Positions 7,573-16,704 of a stretch of DNA of 34,242 bases are shown here, one piece after another. The DNA is taken from NCBI GenBank assembly GCA_020629255.1, contig JAHDDR010000022.1, positions 1 to 34,242 on the forward strand, given 5' to 3'. This DNA comes from Saprospiraceae bacterium. GTDB taxonomy: Bacteria; Bacteroidota; Bacteroidia; Chitinophagales; Saprospiraceae. The first letter of the stretch is position 1. Every line of letters begins with the position of its first letter. The notes under the pieces are model-generated. The model had not been told where the DNA came from and did not search any database. It saw only the letters and a program-made list of their open reading frames with translations. The translations under genes and the position numbers were made by a program.

Positions 7573-9216
7573 TTATTCCCCTGTCCGAGTCGTATCTTTT
7601 TCTATGGTTGTTGATGAATGATTTTCTTGCTTCAAGGATTCCAATTCCTTCATGGCTTCTATCAAAAGGTTCTCTATTTTTTGGATGCGGATTTCCTTCG
7701 AATTTGCCGACGAAGAAGAGCCTTCTGTTGTTTCTTTTCCTTCTAGGGAATGGGTTTCAATTTTTTGTCCATGCAACCATTCTTCAAAATCCTTTCTTTG
7801 CGTGAACTCGAACATTTCACCCCCTTCGGTCGCTTCTACCACAACCGTTGCAGAAACCCTTGTGCGATCGAGTGAAGTAATAGAAAACTTCCAATACAAG
7901 ACTTCTTTTCCATTAATATTCTTGGTGAGATATACAGGTTCCAATGCCAACATATTTCCGGAAGAACCCGAAGAATACCAATGGTATCCTTTCAAAGAAT
8001 AAACTTTGGACATGGCACCCCTCGGACCGATGATGGGTTCGGTAGAAGGAGGCTCGTACATATAGATTTGTCCCGTCTGTGCATTCTGATAATATACTCG
8101 GAACAATCCACGACCCGTACCTTGAGGCTCCGTATCAATAACAAGGTAAGTATCACCGCTTTCGGTATAAATGACCAAAGGATAATCATTATTGGCTAAA
8201 TTGGGTATGGATAACATACCATCCACACTTGTAAAAGTATTCCAGAAACCTACCGCATAATCTTGAACTGAAACATATTCTCGAAACAATTTCAAAGGTG
8301 CCATCCATTTACCTTTGAAACGGGCATCTTTTATAATTTCTTCTCGGGATAAATCCTCTATCTTTCCATCTTGATTAATAATAGCCGTTCCCGACCAATA
8401 CGGAATGAAGAAAAATGGAAATGCATATTTGTATTTAATTTTAGGTGCAACAGCATAAAATTCATTGTCCTTATCCAGTGTCATATAATGGATTCTGGGA
8501 TATTGGGCAAAGAAGTCATGGAAAATCAATTTCCTGAAAATATTATCAGTGTATTCCATTTCTTCCCCTACTTCAAAAGGTTGCTCAATTCTTTGTATCA
8601 CTTGGTCGGTTTGATAATCATCATCATATTTGATAAAACCGGGGTTCTTTTTAAGGTACTTGGGGCGTAGTCCATCCGGAGTGATGGGAGCTACGTATCC
8701 AAAATTACCTTGCTTTAAGTAGGGGCGGCAATGAAGCCACTCTACCGTTTCTGTTCTGGCACGAACGGTACTTTCCATTTGGTTATAAGCAACAATCCTG
8801 GGTGTAAACCGAATCACATCTTTGTCGATCGGAATGTAACTATTGACTTCGGTAACATCCTTAGCCAATTTATTGTACATGTGATAATCCATCACTTTAG
8901 TAAAGAGGATCGAACCGAAAATGAAAACACCAACCGCTAGAACGATCCAGAACATTCCTGAAGATTGTTTCCCTTTTCCGTAGGCCTGCAAAGCCCTATA
9001 AAGGAAAAAAAGAAAGAATATTCCCAATAATAGATAAGGAAGTCCCCCCACTAAAAAATTGAAGAAGATCGCATTCAAATTTTGAGGAGCGATAAAGTAG
9101 AGAAGAATACTACCTACCACAAAAATGATGCTGCCACGAAATAGCCACTTTTTAATGATTTTCTTTACATCAAAATCATCTAGATTGATTTGTCTTCGGT
9201 TTTTATTTTGTGCCAT
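7573..9216 (-). CDS. large membrane-anchored protein of unknown family
   Basis: A 547-residue protein that I do not recognise. The N-terminal 23 residues are basic and cytoplasmic-looking. Three hydrophobic segments follow at about 24-43, 52-74 and 87-107. Then comes a soluble region of about 380 residues, mostly short beta strands, with aromatic-rich stretches such as YAFPFFFIPYWSG near residue 285. The last 40-50 residues are Ser/Glu/Lys-rich with a probable short coiled coil (about 510-535). With three membrane passes after a basic start, the large domain should lie outside the cytoplasm. It is a single-gene transcript, convergent with the glucanase and divergent from the permease gene, so neighbours give no functional hint. 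Codon use looks like its neighbours. Confidence 0.85.
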   Translation of the reverse strand: MAQNKNRRQINLDDFDVKKIIKKWLFRGSIIFVVGSILLYFIAPQNLNAIFFNFLVGGLPYLLLGIFFLFFLYRALQAYGKGKQSSGMFWIVLAVGVFIFGSILFTKVMDYHMYNKLAKDVTEVNSYIPIDKDVIRFTPRIVAYNQMESTVRARTETVEWLHCRPYLKQGNFGYVAPITPDGLRPKYLKKNPGFIKYDDDYQTDQVIQRIEQPFEVGEEMEYTDNIFRKLIFHDFFAQYPRIHYMTLDKDNEFYAVAPKIKYKYAFPFFFIPYWSGTAIINQDGKIEDLSREEIIKDARFKGKWMAPLKLFREYVSVQDYAVGFWNTFTSVDGMLSIPNLANNDYPLVIYTESGDTYLVIDTEPQGTGRGLFRVYYQNAQTGQIYMYEPPSTEPIIGPRGAMSKVYSLKGYHWYSSGSSGNMLALEPVYLTKNINGKEVLYWKFSITSLDRTRVSATVVVEATEGGEMFEFTQRKDFEEWLHGQKIETHSLEGKETTEGSSSSANSKEIRIQKIENLLIEAMKELESLKQENHSSTTIEKDTTRTGE

Positions 9217-9231
9217 GATGATAATTTTTTA

Positions 9232-9239
9232 CAAAGATA
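9232..9239 (-). promoter_or_regulatory. Bacteroidota -7 box for the unknown membrane protein
   Basis: TATCTTTG on the minus strand, about 15 bases upstream of the start at 9216. It is a full match to TAnnTTTG. The -33 region contains only a weak TTTC. Confidence 0.5.
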
Positions 9240-9346
9240 AATTCTTACTCTAGAATACCAGAAATAAAATGGAAGTATGCTTGGATATTTTCTACAAAAG
9301 GAGAATATATCATATGATAAAACAACTATTCCCCACGTAAAATGGT

Positions 9347-9354
9347 TACTTTTG
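9347..9354 (+). promoter_or_regulatory. Bacteroidota -7 box upstream of the permease gene
   Basis: TACTTTTG matches TAnnTTTG and ends only four bases before the ATG at 9359. If it is used, the mRNA would be nearly leaderless. Confidence 0.35.
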
Positions 9355-9358
9355 ATGT

Positions 9359-10489
9359 ATGAGAACCATAGTTTCCCTGTTCAGACGAAAACGGATTTGG
9401 ATATTCAATATTCTCTTCCCCCTACTTTTTGGATATTTGTTTTTATCCATGATAGGGAAGTCGGCGTCTGCTTATTTGGAACAACCTTTTTCTGTGATAA
9501 AAGTGGGAGTGTTGGCTTCGAACGAAGAGAATGATTTATTCCAAAATTTAGAAATCCGGAAGGATATCGAAATAATTAAAAATAATTCGTTGTCGGAGAT
9601 TCAGAAAAATATTTCCAATGGAAAATATGATCTGGGATTAATATTCCCGAACAAATTTTTAAAAAATATAGAAGAAGAAAAAAATGTAGAAATAGAACTC
9701 ATACACCAAGGCACCGATTTAAAAACAGAAAAAATATTTTCGATTATTTCGGATTATGAAAAGTCTATTGTTACAAATCGAATGGATAGCTTAGGAATTA
9801 AAAATTCTGTTATTAATCCGATAACCATAAAAGAAACGAACACCTATCAATTTATCCAAGCAGCCGATTCTAATATTCGCCATTATTTACCTTCGGTATT
9901 ATTTTTATTTTCTTTTTTAGGATTGCTTTTTCCTTGTAGCATATCGCTATATAATTTATCAAAAGATAATCAATTGGGAGGAACTCCTATTTGGGATAGA
10001 ATTTTAGGCGTTTCTTTTTTTGGATTAATTTCTGCATTACTTTTAATCGTTTCTTTTTGGCAATCTATTAATATTTCAGAAGGGCATCCTGCATTTTTAA
10101 AAGGAATGGTGAAAAAATATTTATCCTTAAAAAATGTTTTCCATCTTTCTTGGATTTTATTTTTAAGTAACTTTTTCTGGTCGGCAATATTGGCATTTAT
10201 AGATAGAAAAACAGAACAGAAATTAGGACGCTTCGGAATTTATTTTACCGTAATTATTTTATTTATTTCATCATTATTTTTGATAAGCGAACTATTTGTT
10301 CCGTTAAATTCGGAAATTAATTTTTTAAATGTTTTTGTTCCCATTAAAAATACATTAATAGGATGCAAAGAAATGTTACTAGGACAAGGAATTTCTTTTA
10401 TGCCTTTTTTGTTGGAAGTAATAGGTTTGCTCTTTTGGGGAGTAATTGGTTTTTTTATTTTAAAATTTAGTTTAACATCTAAAAAATAA
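9359..10489 (+). CDS. ABC-2 type transporter permease-like protein
   Basis: A 376-residue membrane protein with the ABC-2 permease layout. One N-terminal membrane segment (about 14-36) is followed by a large extracytoplasmic loop (about 40-175), and then by a block of five or six segments (about 178-198, 213-232, 262-282, 292-313, 345-372). The loop has the usual alternating beta/alpha pattern ending near SNIRHYLPSVLF. Members of this superfamily export drugs, lipids or ions with a separate ATPase. No ATP-binding gene is adjacent, so it is an orphan permease here. It is very AT-rich. Its stop at 10487-10489 is five bases before the TTG start of priA, suggesting translational coupling. The family call is from topology and general pattern, not a strong motif. 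Confidence 0.68.
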   Translation: MRTIVSLFRRKRIWIFNILFPLLFGYLFLSMIGKSASAYLEQPFSVIKVGVLASNEENDLFQNLEIRKDIEIIKNNSLSEIQKNISNGKYDLGLIFPNKFLKNIEEEKNVEIELIHQGTDLKTEKIFSIISDYEKSIVTNRMDSLGIKNSVINPITIKETNTYQFIQAADSNIRHYLPSVLFLFSFLGLLFPCSISLYNLSKDNQLGGTPIWDRILGVSFFGLISALLLIVSFWQSINISEGHPAFLKGMVKKYLSLKNVFHLSWILFLSNFFWSAILAFIDRKTEQKLGRFGIYFTVIILFISSLFLISELFVPLNSEINFLNVFVPIKNTLIGCKEMLLGQGISFMPFLLEVIGLLFWGVIGFFILKFSLTSKK

Positions 10490-10494
10490 TTTTT

Positions 10495-12975
10495 TTGAAT
10501 ACTGAATTATTTATAAAGGAAACCGCAGAAAAATTTGCCATTGTTATTTTACCCATAGCAGTGAACAAACCCTATACCTATGCCATTCCATCAGAGTTAA
10601 TTCATAAAGTAAAATTTGGAATTCGAGTGGAAGTTTCTTTTGGAAAGAATAAATTATATGCAGGAATAATTAAAGAAGTAACAGAAACACCACCTCCACA
10701 TAAAACCAAAACAATTATTAGTGTGATTGATGAGAGCCCCATCATTACAAAAGAACAATTAAGATTATGGGAATGGATGTCGAAATATTATTGTTGCACA
10801 CTCGGAGAAGTGATGAATGCATCCATGCCTTCTGGATTAAAACTAGCTAGTGAAACAAGAATTGTATTAGGGCCTTTTTACAATGAAGATTTAGATGGAC
10901 AAAGTTTAACCGATCAAGAATTCATGATTGCAGAAGCCTTGACCTTGCAAAATGAATTAAGGATTGGTGATGTCAAAAAAATATTAAATAAAAAAACGAT
11001 TTATCCGGTCATTAAAAGTTTATTGGATAAAAAAGTAATTTATTTATTTGAAGAATTATTAGAAAAATACAAACCCAAAAATATTTCTTGTTTGCGTTGG
11101 CAAGAACCCTACGCATCATCATCAGAAAGAATTGAAGAGGCGTTCGAATTATGTAAACGGTCACAAAAACAACAAGAAGCATTACTCGCCTTTATCCAAT
11201 TAAATAAAAAACAAGAATTCGTTCGAAGGCAAGATGTATATAAAATCGCACAGATAGATTCTTCTGTTATCCATGCATTAGCCAAAAAAAATATTCTGGA
11301 CATTTATAAACGGGAAGTCAGTCGATTGGATGGTTATAGTGAAGAAGTAACCGATGTAAGTCCATTATCGCCTTTACAATCCCAAGCCATCGGACAAATA
11401 AAAGAACAATTTTCGGAACAAGAAATCATTTTATTACACGGTGTAACCGGGAGTGGAAAAACAAGGGTATACATCGAACTTATCAAAGAAGCGATAGAGA
11501 AAGGAGAACAAGTTTTATACCTTCTTCCGGAAATTGCCCTCACTACGCAAATTGTACATCGCTTACAAAAAATATTTGGAGAAGACATTGCCGTCTACCA
11601 CAGCCGAATGAACAACAACGAACGGGTAGAACTTTGGAAATCCGCTACAGAAGGGAAACCGATTTTACTGGGAGCCCGATCCAGTCTGTTTTTACCCTTC
11701 ACGAATTTGAAACTCATTATTGTTGATGAAGAACACGATCCCTCTTTCAAGCAAAATGATCCAGCACCTCGATACAATGCAAGAGATACAGCGGTTTTTA
11801 TGTCGCATCTATATGGAACTAAAGTTGTGTTAGGAACCGCCACCCCCTCATTAGAAACCTATCGGAATGTGCTGGCAGGAAAATATGGTTTGGTAGAAAT
11901 GAAAGAACGGTTCGGTGGTTTGGAAATGCCCGAAATCGTTTTGGCAGACATGAAGGAAGAATCCAAGAAAAGGGAAATGCAATCCCATTTTACATCTACC
12001 TTACTCGGTGAGCTAAAGGCAGCGTTAGAACGAGGGGAACAAGCCATTCTTTTTCAAAATAGAAGAGGGTATTCTCCAACGGTGATATGCAAAACCTGTG
12101 GTTGGAAATCGGAGTGTGCCCATTGCGACGTAAGTCTGACCTACCACAAATATTCCGACCATTTAAGATGCCATTATTGTGGTTATTTAAACCAAGTGCC
12201 AGATTCTTGCCCAGCTTGTGCCAACACTCACCTGGATTTAAAAGGCTTCGGAACCGAAAAGATAGAAGATGAACTAAAAATATACCTACCCCAAGCAAAA
12301 ATTGCCCGAATGGATTGGGATACGGTTCGAGGAAAACATGCTCTTTCTCAACTCATCAACGATTTTGAAGAAAGACGGATTGATATTTTGGTCGGAACAC
12401 AAATGGTCACCAAAGGGCTCGATTTCGATAATGTAGGTATCGTGGGTATCCTCAGTGCCGATCACCTTATTGGTTTTCCCGATTTTCGAGCCAGTGAGCG
12501 AGCCTATCAACTCATGTTGCAAGTAAGTGGGCGGGCAGGACGAAAATACAAACAAGGAAAAGTGATCATCCAAGCCTACAATATCCACCATCCGGTGATC
12601 AAGGATATTATGACCGATGATTTCCGTTCCTTTTTAAAACGGGAAATGACAGAACGAAGGGATTTCCATTATGCCCCTTTTAAAAGAATGATAAAAATCA
12701 CCCTCAAACACAAGAAGAGAACCACCGTTCAGCAAGCCGCCGAATATTTTGCCAATGAATTGAAAATGAGGTTCAATCATCAAGTCATTGGTCCGGCAGA
12801 ACCGGGCATTCCCAGAGTTCGTTCCTTTTATCTACAAGACATTATGATGAAATTGGATAAAAATGCCGAGAATCTGAAACGAGCCAAACAACTCATTAAA
12901 CATACACAAGATCAACTTCATAAAACAAAAGGGTTTTCTACCGTACGGATTATTACAGATGTCGACCCCTACTAG
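10495..12975 (+). CDS. priA: primosomal protein N' (PriA helicase)
   Basis: Replication-restart 3'-5' DNA helicase, 826 residues, normal for Bacteroidota. An N-terminal 3'-DNA-end-binding domain covers about 10-110 (PYTYAIP and FGIRVEVSFG segments). Walker A is GVTGSGKT (316-323) and the DEAH-type box is DEEH (411-414). The zinc-binding insertion has eight cysteines at 532, 535, 541, 544, 559, 562, 572 and 575. The helicase C-terminal lobe includes GTQMVTKGLDFDNV (about 635-650) and a QVSGRAGR motif VI. PriA rebuilds replisomes at stalled forks and recombination intermediates. The start is a TTG at 10495, five bases after the permease stop. The first third is markedly more AT-rich than the rest. 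Confidence 0.96.
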   Translation: MNTELFIKETAEKFAIVILPIAVNKPYTYAIPSELIHKVKFGIRVEVSFGKNKLYAGIIKEVTETPPPHKTKTIISVIDESPIITKEQLRLWEWMSKYYCCTLGEVMNASMPSGLKLASETRIVLGPFYNEDLDGQSLTDQEFMIAEALTLQNELRIGDVKKILNKKTIYPVIKSLLDKKVIYLFEELLEKYKPKNISCLRWQEPYASSSERIEEAFELCKRSQKQQEALLAFIQLNKKQEFVRRQDVYKIAQIDSSVIHALAKKNILDIYKREVSRLDGYSEEVTDVSPLSPLQSQAIGQIKEQFSEQEIILLHGVTGSGKTRVYIELIKEAIEKGEQVLYLLPEIALTTQIVHRLQKIFGEDIAVYHSRMNNNERVELWKSATEGKPILLGARSSLFLPFTNLKLIIVDEEHDPSFKQNDPAPRYNARDTAVFMSHLYGTKVVLGTATPSLETYRNVLAGKYGLVEMKERFGGLEMPEIVLADMKEESKKREMQSHFTSTLLGELKAALERGEQAILFQNRRGYSPTVICKTCGWKSECAHCDVSLTYHKYSDHLRCHYCGYLNQVPDSCPACANTHLDLKGFGTEKIEDELKIYLPQAKIARMDWDTVRGKHALSQLINDFEERRIDILVGTQMVTKGLDFDNVGIVGILSADHLIGFPDFRASERAYQLMLQVSGRAGRKYKQGKVIIQAYNIHHPVIKDIMTDDFRSFLKREMTERRDFHYAPFKRMIKITLKHKKRTTVQQAAEYFANELKMRFNHQVIGPAEPGIPRVRSFYLQDIMMKLDKNAENLKRAKQLIKHTQDQLHKTKGFSTVRIITDVDPY

Positions 12976-13049
12976 GAAACAAATCCATAAACTTGCATAT
13001 TATCAAATATTTCATCAACTTCGTTAGAACAGGTAGCCAATAACAGCAC

Positions 13050-14345
13050 ATGACTTGGATCATTTTAGGAATTGTCCTCACACTTATTCTTTCTGCCATG
13101 TTTTCAGGAATGGAAATCGCCTTTATTTCTGCGGGGAAACTCGATGTGGAAATCCGGAAGAGCAAAGGTTCTCGAAGAGGAAACCTAATCGCCGATTTCT
13201 TTGATAACCCCAATGATTTTTTGAGTTCCATGCTGGTAGGAAATAACGTTTCCCTTGTTATTTTTTCCTACTTGATGGAAATGGCATTGAGCCCATTTCT
13301 CCAACCATTTTTCGAAACGCATGCCCCCGAATGGATACCTCCTTTGCTCATAAAAACATTGCCCCTCGTATTTATTACCACAATCATCGTTTTGATATTC
13401 GGTGAGTTTCTACCCAAGATATTTTTTAGACTTTTTTCCGATAAAATTTTATACTTCTTGGCCTTCCCCGTAGCCTTCTTTAAATTTTTCTTGAAACCAC
13501 TTTCGTGGATGATGGTGGGCTTGTCCGAAAGATTTTTACGATTGTTCATAAAAAACCCGATAGAAGAAACAGAAGATGTCTTTACTCGTTTGGACTTGGC
13601 AAAATTTGTCGAATCGACCACATCGAATGGAGAAATAGCTGATGTGATAGATACCGAAATGTTTAGTAATGTTCTAGACATGAAACAAACCAAGGTGAGG
13701 GATTGCATGATTCCCCGAACCGAAATCGAAGCCGTTGATGTAACAGAAGGTGTAGAAGATTTATTGGAGTGTTTTATAGAATCCAACAAATCCAAAATCA
13801 TCATTTATAAAGAATCCATTGATGATATTATTGGATATGTCCACCATCAATACATGCTGGAAAAACCCAAGAACATTCGTTCGGTGATGCGTAAAATTCC
13901 GATCATTCCCGAAACAATGCGAATCCATAATTTAATGAATATGTTCATACGGGAACGGATCAGTATTGCTTGTGTTGTGGACGAATTCGGAGGTACATCC
14001 GGCATTATTACACTAGAAGATATCCTAGAAGAGATTTTCGGAGAAATCGAAGACGAGTATGATGCAGTGAAAGATGAATTGGAAGAACAGATTTCCATGT
14101 ACGAATATCGTTTTTCAGGTCGCCTCGAATTAGATTATCTCAACGAAAAATACGAAAATCTCAATTTTTCGAAAGGGGAGTATCACACCCTTTCCGGATA
14201 TATCGTTATGACAACAGGAACCATTCCCGAAGAAGGGCAAATAATTGATTTGGATGGTTATCGTTTCTTTTTGGAAATGGTGAGTGAAACAAAAATAGAA
14301 ACCATCAAGGTCATCAAATTACAAGATAGCGAAGAAGAAAAATAA
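13050..14345 (+). CDS. CorC/HlyC (CNNM-CBS) family membrane protein
   Basis: Inner-membrane protein of the hemolysin-C/CorC superfamily, 431 residues. The DUF21/CNNM transmembrane domain spans about 1-190 with the signature SGMEIAFISA near residue 20 and further segments near 65-85, 105-130 and 140-160. A CBS pair follows (about 205-330), starting RDCMIPRTEIEAVD, then FGGTSGIITLEDILEEIFGEIEDEYD (about 310-335) and a C-terminal CorC_HlyC domain (about 345-425). Members are linked to magnesium or cobalt transport. In Bacteroidota the gliding protein GldE belongs to the same family, but no gldD or other gliding gene is adjacent, so I leave the symbol blank. It is a 74-base gap downstream of priA and 30 bases upstream of the patatin gene. 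Confidence 0.9.
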   Translation: MTWIILGIVLTLILSAMFSGMEIAFISAGKLDVEIRKSKGSRRGNLIADFFDNPNDFLSSMLVGNNVSLVIFSYLMEMALSPFLQPFFETHAPEWIPPLLIKTLPLVFITTIIVLIFGEFLPKIFFRLFSDKILYFLAFPVAFFKFFLKPLSWMMVGLSERFLRLFIKNPIEETEDVFTRLDLAKFVESTTSNGEIADVIDTEMFSNVLDMKQTKVRDCMIPRTEIEAVDVTEGVEDLLECFIESNKSKIIIYKESIDDIIGYVHHQYMLEKPKNIRSVMRKIPIIPETMRIHNLMNMFIRERISIACVVDEFGGTSGIITLEDILEEIFGEIEDEYDAVKDELEEQISMYEYRFSGRLELDYLNEKYENLNFSKGEYHTLSGYIVMTTGTIPEEGQIIDLDGYRFFLEMVSETKIETIKVIKLQDSEEEK

Positions 14346-14375
14346 ATTCACCCATATAATTTTTCTAAAAAATAA

Positions 14376-16613
14376 ATGAAGGAACGCATAGTAGATTGGT
14401 ATTACACTTTCCCAATTCAATTAATTGTACTTCACCTGAAGAGCAATTTATTTCTTTTGTTCCTTTGGATTGTTTCTCTTCTTCTTATGACCGGAAACAT
14501 GGGCGTAAACATGGGGTTCATGTACTTAATGTTATCCCCGGAATATATGGGAGAAGTCGGGTTCTATAGTTTCGCATTTTTAGGAGCCGCCTTTGGTGGT
14601 TTTTTAGTCACTTGGAATATAACAACCTACATCCTACATTCGCCCCAATTTCCCTTTTTGGCATCCCTCCAACGTCCCTTCACCAAATTCTTCATGAATA
14701 ATTCAATAATTCCCATTTTATTTTTGATTGTATTTTTATGGACACTTGTAGATTTCCAATGGTATTACGAATGCTGGGACGGATGGACGATTGCCAATAA
14801 TGTAATCGGTTTTATTTTTGGTTTTATGACTACGCTGATATTCACTATTATTTATTTTCAATTTACGAATAAAGATATTTTCAGCTTTGTAAAACCAGAG
14901 GGAAAAAAACCACCCAATTTAGATAAACCCATTTTACCGGGCAACCGAACCATGACAATGGAAAATGTCAAGCAAGCGCGACATTCAAAAGTTCGTTCTT
15001 ATCTAACAGAATCTTTTCGATGGAGACCCGTAAGGGATGTAGCCCACTACGAAGAAAAATATTTATACAAGGTTTTCAGACAAAATCATTTTAATTCCAT
15101 TGTACTACAATCCATGAGTATTCTAATACTGATTGTAACAGGTTACATGATAGAAAATGAATTTTTTAGGATACCAGCAGGGGCGAGTTATTTTATTTTT
15201 CTTTCTGTTATAACGTCTATTGCAGGTGTTCTGAGTTATTGGCTGCATAAATGGACTACAATTTTTACGCTCTTTTTAATTTTTGTGATTAATACACTCA
15301 CCAAACACGAATTCATCGATCCAAAAAATAAGGCCTTCGGTTTGGTGTACGACGAGCATCAAACAGCATACAGTTATGAAACGATGGATTCGCTTCATAC
15401 AAAAGAAGTCATTGAAGAGGATAAAGCGGCTACCTTAGCCATTCTAGAAAAATGGAAAGCCAAACAACCCAAGAGCCAACTTAGGGAAAAACCCAAAATG
15501 ATTATTTTGGGAACAAGTGGAGGAGGACTTAGGGCATCATTCTGGACCATGCAAGTCATGCAACAATTAGACAAAGCTACACATGGCAAATTTTTCCAAC
15601 AATCTTCTTTAATTACAGGAGCCTCAGGTGGTATGATTGCCATGGCATATTATAGGGAATTATATTTACAAAAAATACAAGGAAAAGAAATTGATTTATC
15701 GGATCAAAAATACCTGAATAATATTGGTAAGGATTTATTGAATCCTGTAATTTTCACGGTAGTATCAAATGATATTTTTCTTCCCTGGGGTCGATTCGAA
15801 GAAAACGGACAAAAATACCCGAAAGACCGGGGATATATTTTCGAATGGCAAATGAATAAAAACCTTGATCATGCCATTGATAAAAAATTACATGAATATA
15901 AAACACCCGAGGCCAATGCAGAAATCCCATTGATGTTCTTGGCTCCTGCCATTGTAAATGATGGTCGAAGATTAATTATTTCTCCACAAGACGTTGCGTA
16001 TATGACATCGCCGCCACATGGTCCATCTTACGAGGAAATTGGTCATGATGGAATCGATTTCAGAAAATTAATGGAAAAACAAGATGCGGATCAACTTCGA
16101 TTTACAACCGCTATCCGTGCCAATGCTTCATTTCCATATATATTACCGAATGTGGCACTTCCAACAGAACCCAGAGTTGAATTAGCAGATGCTGGGTTTA
16201 TGGATAATATGGGATTAAACTCCGGACACCGCTTTGTACATGTATTCGAAGATTGGATCAAGGAAAACACAAGTGGGATTATTTTTGTTGTTATTAGAGG
16301 AAGTGCTCCTCAAGATAAACCTATTTCCGAACGGCAAGGATTTATCGAGTCAGCGGTGAATCCTATTCGTATTATGAGAAGAATCGTGGATATCCAAGAT
16401 TTCGAACAGGATGCTTATTTGAGTTACACCTTAGAATTGTTCGGAGAAGATTTTGTGGATTTTATTCCTTTCACATATAGTGCGGGCGAAGGAACCAACA
16501 GAGCATCGATGAGTCTTCATTTAACGCAAAGGGAAAAAATAGATATCATCAATTCTTTTTATCAGCCCTCGAACCAAAAAAGCCTGAAGCAACTCAAGGA
16601 AGCTTTGAGGTAA
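14376..16613 (+). CDS. membrane-anchored patatin-like phospholipase
   Basis: A 745-residue protein with an N-terminal membrane half and a C-terminal patatin half. Hydrophobic segments lie at about 22-42, 64-86, 111-127, 141-162, 243-262, 270-290 and 294-308. The catalytic domain begins near residue 374. The oxyanion-hole glycine motif is SGGGLR (381-386), the nucleophile elbow is G-A-S-G-G with Ser417, and the catalytic aspartate is Asp605 in D-A-G. Patatins of this kind are lipid acyl hydrolases. The domain should be cytoplasmic if the number of passes is even, but seven possible segments leave this open. It sits between the CorC-like and DUF4837 genes on one strand. A role in membrane lipid turnover is inference. 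Confidence 0.86.
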   Translation: MKERIVDWYYTFPIQLIVLHLKSNLFLLFLWIVSLLLMTGNMGVNMGFMYLMLSPEYMGEVGFYSFAFLGAAFGGFLVTWNITTYILHSPQFPFLASLQRPFTKFFMNNSIIPILFLIVFLWTLVDFQWYYECWDGWTIANNVIGFIFGFMTTLIFTIIYFQFTNKDIFSFVKPEGKKPPNLDKPILPGNRTMTMENVKQARHSKVRSYLTESFRWRPVRDVAHYEEKYLYKVFRQNHFNSIVLQSMSILILIVTGYMIENEFFRIPAGASYFIFLSVITSIAGVLSYWLHKWTTIFTLFLIFVINTLTKHEFIDPKNKAFGLVYDEHQTAYSYETMDSLHTKEVIEEDKAATLAILEKWKAKQPKSQLREKPKMIILGTSGGGLRASFWTMQVMQQLDKATHGKFFQQSSLITGASGGMIAMAYYRELYLQKIQGKEIDLSDQKYLNNIGKDLLNPVIFTVVSNDIFLPWGRFEENGQKYPKDRGYIFEWQMNKNLDHAIDKKLHEYKTPEANAEIPLMFLAPAIVNDGRRLIISPQDVAYMTSPPHGPSYEEIGHDGIDFRKLMEKQDADQLRFTTAIRANASFPYILPNVALPTEPRVELADAGFMDNMGLNSGHRFVHVFEDWIKENTSGIIFVVIRGSAPQDKPISERQGFIESAVNPIRIMRRIVDIQDFEQDAYLSYTLELFGEDFVDFIPFTYSAGEGTNRASMSLHLTQREKIDIINSFYQPSNQKSLKQLKEALR

Positions 16614-16704
16614 TTGAATCAAAATAAAAACTTTCCTCTGCTAGGAAAACAACAAAATTTGCGATCTTCGCATCTACTAAAATGAAAACTAAATCCGGTA
16701 AAGA

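Noticed and set aside
9277-9534. 85-residue frame overlapping the permease start
   Set aside because: It overlaps the permease gene out of frame, and the -7 box at 9347-9354 lies inside it.
13268-13804. 178-residue open frame antisense to the CorC/HlyC-type gene
   Set aside because: It lies entirely inside a well-supported gene, has a Ser/Lys-rich unstructured composition, and has no start signals; it is a shadow frame.
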